Part shown: positions 44,660 through 56,334 of the stretch, piece after piece
How positions within the stretch are numbered: the first letter of the stretch is position 1
How the letters are laid out: every line of letters begins with the position of its first letter
Source of the DNA: Micropterix aruncella
Taxonomy: Eukaryota > Arthropoda > Insecta > Lepidoptera > Micropterigidae
DNA length: 64,000 nt
Assembly: GCA_944548615.1 (NCBI GenBank)
Contig: OX155955.1
Span: forward strand, 6,581,062 to 6,645,061
Direction: 5' to 3'
The notes under the pieces: generated by a model
Seen by the model: only the letters and a program-made list of their open reading frames with translations
The model's database searches: none
Told to the model about the DNA's origin: nothing
Translations under genes and position numbers: made by a program

Positions 44660-47125
44660 GAAAGTCTTGGGGTGACAACCGATTTTTTTTAGGGTGATTT
44701 ACAAATTGCTCCTTAAAAATATGACCGCAAGCTAGTACCAAAGTATCCTCGATTATGTATTGCTCAATTCCTGGCTACGTTATGGCTGCTTGGATTTTGC
44801 TACGAAACGCAACCTGTAGATAGCACCAAACGTGATAATGGCACCAAACATGATGATGGCATCAAACATTGATCCAAACAATATAATCATGTGTTATGTT
44901 CAGTGAATAGAGTGTGTTCTAAACATGCCGTTACGGTGGCCTATCTCAAAATTAAATATTATTGTGATAAAAAACATAGCTCTTATTATTTTAATATTAT
45001 TTGCATACATATGTCTATTTTTATTATACTGTTTTCAATACGCAGTAACCTTGATTATATAGTGTATACAAAAAGGTAAAAACATATAAACACGCTAATA
45101 ACAATAATACTTTAACTATGATACATCCTACACTTACTTTTACTTCTTTTACCTTCATTTATCCTACATTTACTTTATTTCTACCTTTACTTTTACTTAC
45201 ATTTAATTCTTTTTTAAACATAATTTATACAATATATGTTTGTACATGGGCATACAATTCTAGGATATAATTGTCAAGATTGTTGATTCATGTATTTTTC
45301 TCCAAATAACCACTTGTCTTTGGACATAATGATAAAAACTAGGCCAATAGATAAAATTACAGTTCCATGATTGACAATTAATTGTCACCTACTTAAGTAC
45401 CTATTGACTACACGACGATTGCTTTTTTATTAGATCAGTTTTTGAACGTTTTCTGGCCCCATATTTGCTGTTCTAGGTCTCTACCATTACAACTTCGATG
45501 CATGATTTACGAATCAGGCCGAATACTGTGATAAGGAGTGTAATGGGAACCCAAACCATTAATTTTATTGCAAAAAATAACTTATCGATGGTTGAAAGGC
45601 AAAGTGACTAATAGCACTGATTATTTATATTATTAGATAGCAACTCCATTGAACGATTTGGCAACCCTTTTAAAACGGCGAGATGCAGGTGGCACTGATA
45701 ACATTGACGGCAATTTATTTTGGGTATATATAATAACATTAATAAAAAATGTTTTTTTTAATTAGGAACAGATTGATAATAAAACCCAATAATTTAAACA
45801 ATGAAAACAATAATATCATTTAGTTATTAGTGCCATCTATCGAGTTTTTATCCTTTATTAAAAAAAGCGATAGATGATGCGTTATCATTACGTATTGAAC
45901 GTATACTTATGTATACCATATACTTACTTATACCAAATGAAAAAAAACGTATACCTACGTATATCAAATAAAAAAAAATGATATATTCATGTAAATAACA
46001 TTAAAATAAAAACAGCTCTGATTAAAAAAAAATGTTTGATATTATATTATTAAAATGTACCACAGTCGCGTTTAGAGCGCCATCGACAATGCCCTGCCAT
46101 ACTGTTATGCCACAAAAGTCGCCATATTGAACTTAATTACATTACATTTTCGATCGTGTCCAATTGACGGCTAAAAACCGCTCTTGGACGTGTCAAAATA
46201 ATAGAGTTAGGTAGTAAGTCTCGTTACTACTCTTTACTGAACATACATAGGTAGTCAAGAATTTAACTACTGGCTAGTAATTTTTCGTTCAATCGTTCAA
46301 ACGATAAATATAAATAATCAAAATAGGAGACTAGTATTGTAAGTAGTCAGTAATTCGAAAAGATGCGTACCTAGTAAAATTATCCATATTAATATTCAAA
46401 TTGTCAGTAAAATGTTAAATAATCAAGTTAAAGCTACGGCATGCATTTAAAAACAAAAAGTACAAATATAAGACCATATAAAATAATCAGACAATAGGGC
46501 TTTATTTTTTTAAGTAATTTAAATAGGCACAATATTTGAAAAATCATGGCTCTCAAATTTGGCCGGATTATAGAAAGATGTCTTTTTGATTTTTTTTTAA
46601 ATTGATGTTTACCTTGATGTTTTTTTTATGTCCTTTAGCTGTAGGGAGTAGTAATAATGCCAGAACAAACAATTTTTTAAACTATGCTATCTACACGTTG
46701 CATTTCGTAGTAAAATTCTGGTTGTCAAATTGTTATATGACGATGATAAATTTAATAACCTATATAATAAGGGTAAATTTGGTCAAAAATGAGTATATGT
46801 ACCGAAAACATCAGCTAATTCTTCTACGTTTAAAGAGTCGGTTTTCATGGCGATAGAATCACATTTTTGGCTTTTTAGTCAATTGAAATGACCCCATTTT
46901 TATAAATATTTATTGTTTTATTTGTATCCTTAGCTTACAAAAAGTTGATTCCTTTCTTAGAAGTTTAGTCTTTTCATTAATCGTTAAAATTATATAGATT
47001 ATTTTGTATTCTTAAATGTGGTACTATGGCTTTTATGACGTTATTTCACAAAGGTTAAAAACAATAGCTTGCACTTAATACCCTCTGCCTTACTGCAAAA
47101 TAATACAAGGATACACATTAATGCA
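44660..47125. other. no gene seen; scattered repeat pieces
   Basis: 44740-45000 matches the repeat at 3773-4226. 45830-45880 (TAGTGCCATCTATCGAG) resembles short blocks near 46075. The rest is AT-rich without frames that look coding. Confidence 0.45.
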
Positions 47126-47129
47126 TCAT

Positions 47130-47400
47130 AGGGTCCTGTGGTATAGTGGTTAGATCGCCTGATCTTATTCACACGTTCTGGGATCGATTCCCGATGATAT
47201 TTATATATACTGGGAGACTATGCCTTCTTAAGTTGGTAAAAACTCAATGAGGTAGGAGGAAAATGTAGGATTGTGTAGGACATTGTACAGTAGTGAAAGA
47301 ATGTGCAAATTTCTACAATCCCGTCAGTCACTGTACCTGCAATGGGGCTAGTAATTTAGATGTTATTAGCTAATATCCATATCTAATGGATTGCTTTCTA
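47130..47400 (+). repeat. tRNA-derived SINE-like element
   Basis: A-box-like GTGGTATAGTGGTTAG (47140) and B-box-like GGGATCGATTCCCGATG (47180) at tRNA spacing, followed by a non-tRNA body (TACTGGGAGACTATGCC, CAATCCCGTCAGTCACTG). The tRNA arms do not fold into a full cloverleaf, so it is not a functional tRNA. Confidence 0.65.
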
Positions 47401-47970
47401 AAGAAGAAAATTGATACAATCATAGGTAGATAAAACTGAAGTAAAGAGTAAGTGCATTATCAAACAAATTATTATTTATTTTAACATGATAAACAAAATT
47501 AGGGCAATAGCCGAGTTTGGTGGCCTCAACTGCGCCACTCTTGCCAGCAACCCAATTATTCCTGTGCACAATTGCATAATTGCCTCTAATTATTCCTGGT
47601 ACAGTTGTTAAAATAATCATGAAAAATATATTTTATCATAATAAACACAAAATTATAGAAAATACATAAATTTACTCATATTACCCATTTTTAAAATTTA
47701 TTTTATAAAATTATCCAATATTAAAAATAGTTTTTGGCAAAAACAAAAAATTTATAATAATATTCCTTACGACATTTTTTAGCAAAGCAGTTATGATATT
47801 TGTGTGAATTTTATCACCCCCACTATATTGTACATCTGTCCTAAGGTGATAGTATTTGAAATATGGTGGCTTAAAATTTACTTTATTAAAAAAAAAAAAT
47901 TACACCTAAAAAAATATTCCTAAAAGGCCAACCCTTGAACTTAAAACGACCTGAATTAGTTTAAATATAT
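47400..47970. other. no gene seen
   Basis: AT-rich, with a 66-codon minus frame at 47420-47620 that resembles nothing known to me. Confidence 0.4.
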
Positions 47971-47979
47971 TTCGTCCGG

Positions 47980-48212
47980 TCTTATATTATGCCGCTTTAT
48001 GTTCGATTAGTAGTTTCATGCTGAAAGAAAATTGGCTGTCATTCGTTTCATATTCCGCTCTAGCAAATTAGCCTTTCTCGCTCGCATGAAGTAATTCCAT
48101 ATTTAATTCACGAAGAAACACAATCGGGCCATTTATTGTAGTTTGATATAATAATAGTAATGAGAAACGATGTTAACTCCACAATTCTCCCGTTTAAAAA
48201 TATAAATTTAAT
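47980..48212. repeat. half of the 6664-6983 MITE family
   Basis: GCTTTATGTTCGATTAGTAG, TCATATTCCGCTCTAG, CTCGCTCGCATGAAG and AAACACAATCGGGCC match the right half of that element. Confidence 0.6.
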
Positions 48213-48226
48213 TATGACCGATACTT

Positions 48227-50055
48227 GAAGCGAACAACCGGAGATATCCAATGCGGGGGCGGGCCCATCAAAAAGCCCACCTAAAACCCGCATCAGATAT
48301 AACGCTACAAAAAATCTGAGAGAGGGCCTAACTGCCAATACCCGAGCCTCCAGTGCTAACTCTAAGCCGGAGGACGGGATCGCAGAGGCCCGTGGGGCGC
48401 CCAAACACCCCAAATAGGTGCCAACCACTCCAAGCCCCTCCCATCAGGCGACAGGGAAAAGACCGAAAGTCTCCGACCAAAGTGCTTACGTCCAGGCCAC
48501 CAAAGGACTCATCAGGCTGGCCCGAACCCGCTGAGGGTCTCAAGCTCTGGAATAAGGAGATAGAATACGCAACAGTAGTCAAATACCTTGTAGTTTATCT
48601 AGACCCAAAGCTTAATTGGAAGCACCACCTCTAGCGCAAGAGAACAAGCTTCTGTACCTCTTTGTGGACTTGCAAAAGAGTCATGGGAAATACCTGGGGG
48701 TTCAAACCTAGGGTCGCCTTATGGCTCTACAGGGCAGTATTGCTGCCTAGACTAACCTATTCTGCCATAGTCTGGTGGTCCAGGGTGAAAAACCTCAAGA
48801 CAAAAAACATGCTTAAAGTCATCAAGGTAACAGATGGCTGCAACTGGCGTTATGAAGGCCACGCCTACATAGGGATTAGAGGTGGCACTCTGCTGCCCGC
48901 CTCTGGACAAGCTCATAATTCACTCCGCCAGACTTGCAGCAAACAGACTGAAGTGTTTGGGTAAGTAGAAGCTAGGAGGGCACAATCATCCTGAGCTAAA
49001 CATCTTCCACAAAAGCCCATTCACTCTGACCTAGGATCGACTACTAAAAAAATCCTATAAAATCGTAATACCCACCAGGGAAGTCTGAAAGAATCCGCAG
49101 TGACTGCAAAGTCACAACGCGAACGCCTGGTTCACCAACGGGTCAGGAACAAATGGACGTTTTGAGGCAGGCATGTTCGGACCCAAATCCAACCACAGAA
49201 TTAGCATCCCCCTTGGACAATATGCCACGGTTTTCCAAGCCGAGGTGTTTGCCATATTGGAATGCATAAAACTTCAAAGTCGACTTGAGGTAAAAAAAAA
49301 AGAAAAATCCTCACCTGCTCTGACAGCAGAGCAGCACTGTACGCTCTGGCTAAAGCCACCACAGAATCTTCTGTGGTCTGGGACTGCATGCAAGAGCTCA
49401 ACAAATTGGGAAAAGCCAACAAAATCACCCTGATATGGATACCGGGTCATCAAGGCATACCCGGCAACGTAGAGGCCGACAGACTGGTAAAACTGGACAC
49501 ACTGGAATGCCCGGTGGAGCCAGTTGTTGAGGTTCCCTTCGCTACAGGTAAAATAATCATCAGGGACTGCTTGGAGCAAGAACATCGGGCATCCTTGAAA
49601 CAGAGCCAGGGATGTCGCCAGGCAAAAGCCATGATGGAGCAATCACTATAAAAGAAAACCAAGGGCCTAATTAACATGAGCAAGAAGAACCTTAGAACCA
49701 CTATCGGTCTCCTCACCGGATACATTACCCTTAGACCACATCTATTCAACCTTGGCTTGACCGAGAGCAAGGACTGGCGAATATGTGGCGAAGAACTTGA
49801 AGACAGCATACACATCGTTGGTCGCCGCCCAGGCCTCGCCGCAAAAAAAATACAGTTTATTGGGAGGAGCCTTTCTCGAACCTAGTGATCTGCCCAACTT
49901 GAAGGTCAGTGATCTGCTTGGACTGGTAAGCAGTACTCGGCTACTAGCTGACCACTGACCCAACCACAAAAAGGCCAGTTACAAAAGATCTTTTAGATCC
50001 AGGTAACATCAAAGGCTGGAAACAAGCCCCCCACTCCGTTTACTACTACTACTAC
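48227..50055 (+). mobile_element. LINE with RNase H domain, 14-bp target duplication
   Basis: Flanked by TATGACCGATACTT at 48213-48226 and 50056-50069. The frames, broken by shifts, encode RT C-terminal blocks (VVKYLVVYLDPKLNWKHHL, PRVALWLYRAVLLPRLTYSA) then an RNase H-like domain (QAEVFAILECIKL; LIWIPGHQGIPGNVEADRLV). It ends in an (ACT)n tail. RNase H places it near I/R1-group LINEs. The 5' part is missing. Confidence 0.85.
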
Positions 50056-50140
50056 TATGACCGATACTTTAGGATTTGTTATTGCTTGCGGTAAGATCCG
50101 TTTATTATTAATATAAGGGCAAAATAAATTTATTATTTCA

Positions 50141-50740
50141 GGCGACATGATATCTGGGAACAGCTATATCTGAAGAATTTTAGTTTTATGTGTTTTTAAA
50201 AATTATAAGCATTAATTTAAAAAAGTTTCTAAGTGAATCCCTCGATAATGAACCAATTTAAAATTTTGACTCAAAAAAGTTGCTCATTGCCTTGTACATT
50301 AAGGCTTTAAACTGACTTCGAAATCTTTCAGGCGCGATTACTAATTTTATTATATTGACTGGTTAATTCTCTAGGGTCGCATTATTTATTTAGGCCCTAA
50401 ATTAATTACAATTAATTAAAACGTGAGAACGCTCTGAGAGTTCCGCTAAATATGCTTAGCCATTAACACCCTTATACGACCACTTCGAAAAATAGTTATT
50501 CTGTGCTATCTCTGCGATATAACGTTTAGTATGCGCCTGGTGGCCGGCGCAAGCGGACGTGGAATCGCGCTTTACACTTCGTCAACGCTGGTTTTTTATT
50601 GGTTCGACTACTAAAAAATTGTACAAATTGACAATTTTTTAGTAGTCGAACACTAAAATTTGACCCCGCCCTACAAAATTGACCCCGCCTATTTTTTGCG
50701 TGTCCGCCCATTTCGGATATTTTTCTGAGGTCTCATGTCG
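50141..50740. mobile_element. second copy of the GGCGACATGA MITE
   Basis: Collinear with 13990-14612: GGCGACATGATATCTGGGAA, AGTTTCTAAGTGAATCC, GCTTTAAACTGACTTCG, then TGAGGTCTCATGTCG. The TTAA flanks are not conserved here. It has an inner hairpin at 50592-50660 (GTTCGACTACTAAAAAATTG and inverse). Confidence 0.75.
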
Positions 50741-51234
50741 TCGAAATTTCTAAATCAAATGCGACTAACGTTTTTATATGTATGAATGGATATAAAAAGT
50801 AGTTCGTTCATAAATTGATAAAGTTTGTAGGGCTTCTAGGCGAATGGTTATTCTAAAGCTTTTACGCCACGATTCATGCCAAACTTGGGTAGGTACATGA
50901 TATAAGTTTTGCAAGACTTAGTGCGATACGGAAAATTGTGAAGCAGGCAAACTTTATATCACAAGGAAGCAGACGTAAACTTTAAGAGGGCGAAGTAGGG
51001 AGAGCTCGATATAATATGTATAGTCTCAAAGGAGAGAAAGGTCCTTAATGTTGAAGTAACATAATTTCAACATTTTAATAACATGCAAGACAGTTTTGAA
51101 TCCTAAGTCAAATTATGACTGCGAAAACCTAAGTCAAAAGGTTTTGGCGACTCAAAGTTGAGCATTTTCTTTTAAAGACCTTAACTATAAACTGCCCCCT
51201 TTCTCTTTTCTATATTTATCAGCCCCATTTTTTA

Positions 51235-52745
51235 AAGTAAAAGTAAAGTAAAGTAAAAGGTATTTATTTCCAATACAACCATACAATTGTGTAGGAATGA
51301 CAGTAATTAATCTTAAACAGTTACTCAATTTAGACAAGAGATGATATACAATATATAGCTTTAAACTTACCAATTTACAAAAACATAGACTATATGATAA
51401 CAGTTTACAACAAAACAATTAACGGTAAATAATATGTATTAGATTAAATGGGTAGATACGATGCTATGTATTTTAAAAATATTCTAAGAAGTCGTTATGG
51501 GCATACATGTTGATTTTAAGCAGATAGACTCGGATGGATCTCTTGAAAATATCGATGTTTTTAATTGCTTTTAATCTTTCGGGCAATTTATTGAAAAGTT
51601 TGAGGCCTAAGTATCGACTAGTCGCCTGGAACTTGGCAGTACGTGCTACGAACGGTTGGAGATACAGGGTTTTATTCCTGGTGTCATGTCGATGTACTTC
51701 CTCGTGGGATATGGCCGAGCTCTTATTGCAATAGAATTCGCAAAGAGCTTCTTGAGCAAAAATCGCATATACGGTCAATATCCCTAGTTTTTGGAAGTGT
51801 TCACGACATGACTGCCGTGGACCAATACCTACTATCGCACGTATGGCTCTTTTCTGGAGAGTGAATACACTGTTGATGTGTGCTGCATTACCCCATAAAA
51901 GAATACCATAGCGCAGGTGTGACTCAACTAGCGCGTAATAGGCCGATATTACTTCAGTTCTCTCCAAACAATTTCTGATGCGTAATAAAGCATAGCAGGC
52001 TGACGAAAGTTTTGACTTAACATGCTCTATATGTAGATTCCATGACATCTTTGCATCCAGATGTAGTCCGAGGAATTTAACTGATTCCGCAAGTTCAACC
52101 GGGTAGTTAACTTTTATAGATGATGTCTTGCTATTAAAATTTAAAATAACAGTTTTAGACATATTTAGAGACATCTTGTTCGCATTAAACCAATCATCAA
52201 GTTCACCAAGAGATGTATTGATATTGGCAGTGAGCGTATTTATGTTGTCAGCTTCAACTACAGCGCTAGTATCGTCTGCAAATTGGGTGACTTCACATTT
52301 AGATAGATTTGGACTCAGGTCATCTATGTAAATAATGAAAAGCAACGGTCCAAGAATTGAGCCTTGGGGTACTCCAATATTGACAGTAAGTATTTCGGAA
52401 GTTGCTACGGACTCGAATAGATCTCTGCCAATATTGGCTATTTCCACTTTTTGCATTCTGTTTTGCAGATAAGTCTTGAATAGGTTATTTGCCGTACCTC
52501 GGATGCCATAATAGTCTAATTTTGCAAGTAGAAGATCGGTTTGGACGCAATCAAAGGCTCGACTGAGGTCACAAAAAATGGCAGCCGAATACCTTTTCAT
52601 ATTTAGACATGTATGTATTTGATTGCAACACTTCAACATTGCCTGTTGGGTCGATTTCTTTTTCATAAAACCAAATTGTGTGCCGAGAACCTTACCACCT
52701 CGTATCCCCTTTGCGCTGTTAACCTTCAAGTATATATTCACACAA
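51235..52745 (-). mobile_element. 5'-truncated LINE with long RT frame
   Basis: 3' tail of TAAAG/TAAAAG repeats near 51235-51260 (read AGTAAAG). Contains the RT frame 51473-52741. No endonuclease domain, so it is 5'-truncated. Confidence 0.85.
51473..52741 (-). pseudogene. LINE reverse transcriptase, C-terminal two thirds
   Basis: 422 codons open. Motif A FCDLSRAFDCV (Asp about 59), motif B GVPQGSILGPLLF (about 123), motif C FADD (about 154-157), then SVKFLGLHLDAKMSWNLHI and the tail LQKRAIRAIVGIG, HDTRNKTLYLQPF, LFNKLPERLK. The first codon is a GTG in mid-protein, not a real start. The intact frame suggests a young copy. Jockey/CR1-like by its tail; exact clade uncertain. Confidence 0.88.
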
Positions 52746-53039
52746 AATAGGACGATATTGACCCTGCTCTCAATGTTTCAAAATGACTTTTAGTCTCCTG
52801 ACTTTCAACAGTCTCAAAACTTCACTAAGACTAAAATAATTTAAAAAAACCAAATTTAAAAAAAAACTTTAGTTCCCTATAACGGACCTGATTTCTACAC
52901 CCCCCATGTTGTCTCTCTGTTTTGGATATGGCTAACAAAAGCTTAAATTTATAATACATATCATCCATTTAAAAAAAATAATGTAAGCACGAGATATACA
53001 TAGGTACATATTACTGAAGCATTACATATTATTCGTTCT

Positions 53040-53205
53040 TGGACCAGTAACAAAGAAGAAAGCACACTGCAGCGGGCTAGTCCCAGTTGGGTGACAGAAT
53101 CAAATAAGGAAAAGATTAAGGTTTTGCCATTCGGTTCCTGTTAGTTTTGTTAACAAAATCAATGTTTTATAGTGATTAATTCTTAAATCAATAAATAAAA
53201 ATAAA
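53040..53205 (+). mobile_element. LINE 3' end (family A tail)
   Basis: GCGGGCTAGTCCCAGTTGGG, AGATTAAGGTTTTGCCATTC and GGTTCCTGTTAGTTTTG with an (AAAT)n tail, as at 17560 and 39060. Confidence 0.65.
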
Positions 53206-53343
53206 TCTTGATCACTATGTCAACGCCTAACTAGGCATAGTCCTGTACTAAGGCAGACGTACGAGAAAATTGTTTTACCTGTGCATACGTTTGGATTTAT
53301 TTTAAAGAAAAAAAAATAGAGAAATCACGTTAGAACTTATAAG

Positions 53344-53702
53344 CATGGGCGTACCCAGCTTTTGGCCCAGGAGGGGGGGGGGCAAATCAGAAATTTAGAC
53401 AGGGTCCACCGCGTACTACACGAAACATTAGGTGCATGTAGTGTGTAGTATAGGTGACACCCGCAGGAGATCCTACTTTATGGGTAGTAAAATAAAATAA
53501 ATAATTCACTCTCGAGGGGCCTTGGACATCGTCACAGACCACCATCAAAATTATTGTAATTGTAATCAAAAGTGCAAATTATATTACTGCAATTGTAAAG
53601 CAAGTCGTACCGACAATAGTAGGTACCTAGGCATACAAAATCCAGGGGGGGGGGGGGGCAGCTGCCCTCCCCTGCCCCCCCCCCCCCCTGAGTACGCCCA
53701 TG
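53344..53702. mobile_element. hAT-type MITE, 8-bp target duplication
   Basis: Inverted ends CATGGGCGTACCCAG / CATGGGCGTACTCAG, flanked by exact CTTATAAG at 53336-53343 and 53703-53710. 359 bp. Poly-G/poly-C blocks lie just inside both ends, as in the hAT at 36271. No transposase. Confidence 0.85.
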
Positions 53703-53904
53703 CTTATAAGTATTAAATAAATCATGAAGTATCACTAGGAAAAAAGATTAAAGATGGGAATAAAAATAGAGTACTGATTTAAAATAGTCAAAAGTATTAT
53801 CGCTAATGCCAGATCCTAGCAGTGATTTCCAAAGGTTGCACCAGAAATATAGAAAAAATATCTGACAAAACATATATAGCATTTCTCGGCCGATATAGAA
53901 AAAA

Positions 53905-53985
53905 CGCCAAATGGCCGAGAGGTAAAAACACTGTTTTACACTACAGGGTACCCGGGTTCGAAACCTCGCTCCGACACATTTTTTT
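53905..53985 (+). repeat. tRNA-like segment (B box), possible SINE
   Basis: ATGGCCGAGAGGTAAAAACA resembles a tRNA-Ser/Leu start, and CGGGTTCGAAACCTCGC a B box and T arm, followed by a T run. The anticodon region does not pair well. Confidence 0.4.
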
Positions 53986-54534
53986 TAAACGAAATGATAG
54001 ACACAGGTAGTAAAAATAACAAAAATGAAAGAAAAGTTTAAATTATGCAGTTGAAGCAAATGAATAATACAAAAAAATTAGACTAGTACATATTTTTCAA
54101 GAATATTTATAATTATTTAATATTGACGCTAGTGGAATCTCGCACCAGCCAGTAAATTATCCCAACCTAATTAATTAGGTACTAATAACTAAATACAAAA
54201 ATGTATCCTTCTAATCCTCGGTAGATCGTCAGTGGCAGTCCACGAAGATGTTGTTTTTAATAGCACCCACTTGTAATCGCTGTAACCTAATAATTAAGCC
54301 GCGCAGATATTTGAAATTAAGCGGAACCTGGTTAATTAAACGGGTTAACTTTCATTAGGCGGTCGGGATAATGAAAATCAAAGTGATGCTTTGGACCCAT
54401 GTAATCATGCTACACAACTTACCAACTGGTGAATATAGTACTATAGGCAAAAATCTTATTTTGAATAAAACGAGATCTCTCCTTCTTTCAGCAAGACTTC
54501 GTTCATTTCAAGAACTAGCTGTTTATTCTTAGAA

Positions 54535-55295
54535 CTAGCAGTTTCCCGCGGCTTCGCTTCGTTTGAAATCGATTTGTTAATTTAAGTAGGGTGGCGTTTA
54601 TTTGCCTTTTCAGACGCTACCTTTAGATATATAGTTCAAGACGGCTCCCTCAGATGCACGTTACCTATATCGTAGACGTACGAGTCTTGTTCTTCGCCAC
54701 CCGCACCGCCTTCCGCTGTACGCTGACCTAGGTATTTCGAGGTGCTTGCACGCGTCACTAATATAAGATATCTCTATAATTATACCACCTAAAAACTTGC
54801 AGTAAATGGCTAATTTCATGTCTATTCCGTGATAATGGATTAATTAATTTTGATAAGGATTCTTATTTTATTGCTAATGTTTTCAACAAACACTTCCTAA
54901 TTAGTTTTCTTATTTTTTTGAGACATAAAAGCAGTTATTGTTGCTTAAATATAAAAGTTGGATATATGCTGTCCCCGACTTTTTTATACATCTCTTTGAG
55001 GCCGATATTTTGTCATATATTGTTTTCACATATATAAAATCGTTTCGTCAGCGCACGCCGATAAAACAACTCACCAGCTATTTCTTTTCGACTTGGTTAA
55101 TAAGTATCGTAGTTTGGTATCGAAACCCAAGATTTATCGCAATAAAATATAGCCTTTAGCACTCATCGATAATGGAGCTTTCCATTAGTGAAAGAATTGG
55201 ATAAGTAGTTTCGCAGATTACTCTCTACATACAAACTTACAAACATACAAACTTACAAACTTACAAACATTACTTCTTTATAATATTAGTACAGA
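54535..55295 (-). mobile_element. non-autonomous Helitron-like element (reverse)
   Basis: On the minus strand it begins A|TCTGTACTAATATTATAAAG (nearly identical to the element at 3028) and ends with AAGCCGCGGGAAACTGCTAG|T. 761 bp. Confidence 0.82.
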
Positions 55296-55299
55296 TAAG

Positions 55300-56065
55300 A
55301 AAATTGAATGAACCTATTTACTAAATGAATAGCATAAAAAGTTTATATACAAAGTCTGCCTGTTTAGGCCGAAGCCTGTACCAAGATAGACTCGACTATG
55401 TTAGTTGTAGGTTGTGAATTGTGCGCACACTTACCAAAGTAATATAACTAAGAAAATAATAAATAAATAAAATGAATCTAATAGCACTAATAAATAGGTT
55501 GTGTGTAACTGAATAATGTATAGTGATACCTAATACTTGTACAATATCATGTTGGAGAAAATAAAAATAAATTTAAATTTTACTAACAGAAATATTTATA
55601 AAATAATAATAATAATAATCATAATACAACACAAAAAAGCTAAAATTTAAATGATAGATAGTCAGTAAATAGAGGAAAAATAGCCTAAAAGCCTAGCCTA
55701 GAAATAATGAAAAAAGCGTAATAAATAATCAGGTTGAATAGTCAGGTTGCTAGTCGATAAATAATAGAGGAAAAAGATAATAATAATCCTAGAAGCAACA
55801 AATAAAAAGATAATAAAAATGAATGAAAAGGTTAACGATGAGCGTATTAAATAATCAGGTTGGATAGTCAGGTATCGAAAAGTAAAAAAAAAATAGTAGA
55901 GGAAAAAGGAAATAATAATCAAAGAAGCAACAAATAAAAAGATAATAAAAATTAAAAGTCAGGTTAAAGATGAGGAGGCGTCTAATGGAAATGACAGAGA
56001 TGAGCACGTCAATCTCGTATCTGCCAAAATTCAGGAGCAATGTACTAATTTGTTTACTTGCTTTT
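55300..56065. other. no gene seen; A-rich with a repeated block
   Basis: The block AATAATCAGGTTGnATAGTC with GAGGAAAAAGATAATAATAA-like sequence occurs at about 55725-55800 and again at about 55850-55945: a diverged tandem repeat with a unit of about 125 bp. Confidence 0.5.
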
Positions 56066-56069
56066 TTTA

Positions 56070-56330
56070 TATTTATTTATTTATTTATTTTATTTAATAA
56101 TTAATTACTATAATACATTGATTTACTAACAAAAATAACAGGAACCGAATGGCAAAACCTTAACCTTTTGCTTATTTGATTCTGTCACCCAACTGGGACT
56201 AGCCCGTTCTAGGGTGGACAGGACTCTAATATTACAATCAAGTTTGCTTGAGCTTGATTGCTTACAGATGTACAAGTTTTAGTAAAAAGCTAATAACACT
56301 AAATTACCCTAAACCGTGGTCTTAAAAAAA
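56070..56330 (-). mobile_element. LINE 3' end (family A tail, reverse)
   Basis: Reverse complement of the 39060-39400 tail: CCGAATGGCAAAACCTTAAC, CACCCAACTGGGACTAGCCC and the (ATTT)n tail at its left edge. Confidence 0.7.
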
Positions 56331-56334
56331 AAAT

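Noticed and set aside
47130..47205. Functional tRNA
   Set aside because: A- and B-box words are present, but the acceptor and anticodon stems do not pair; better explained as a SINE.
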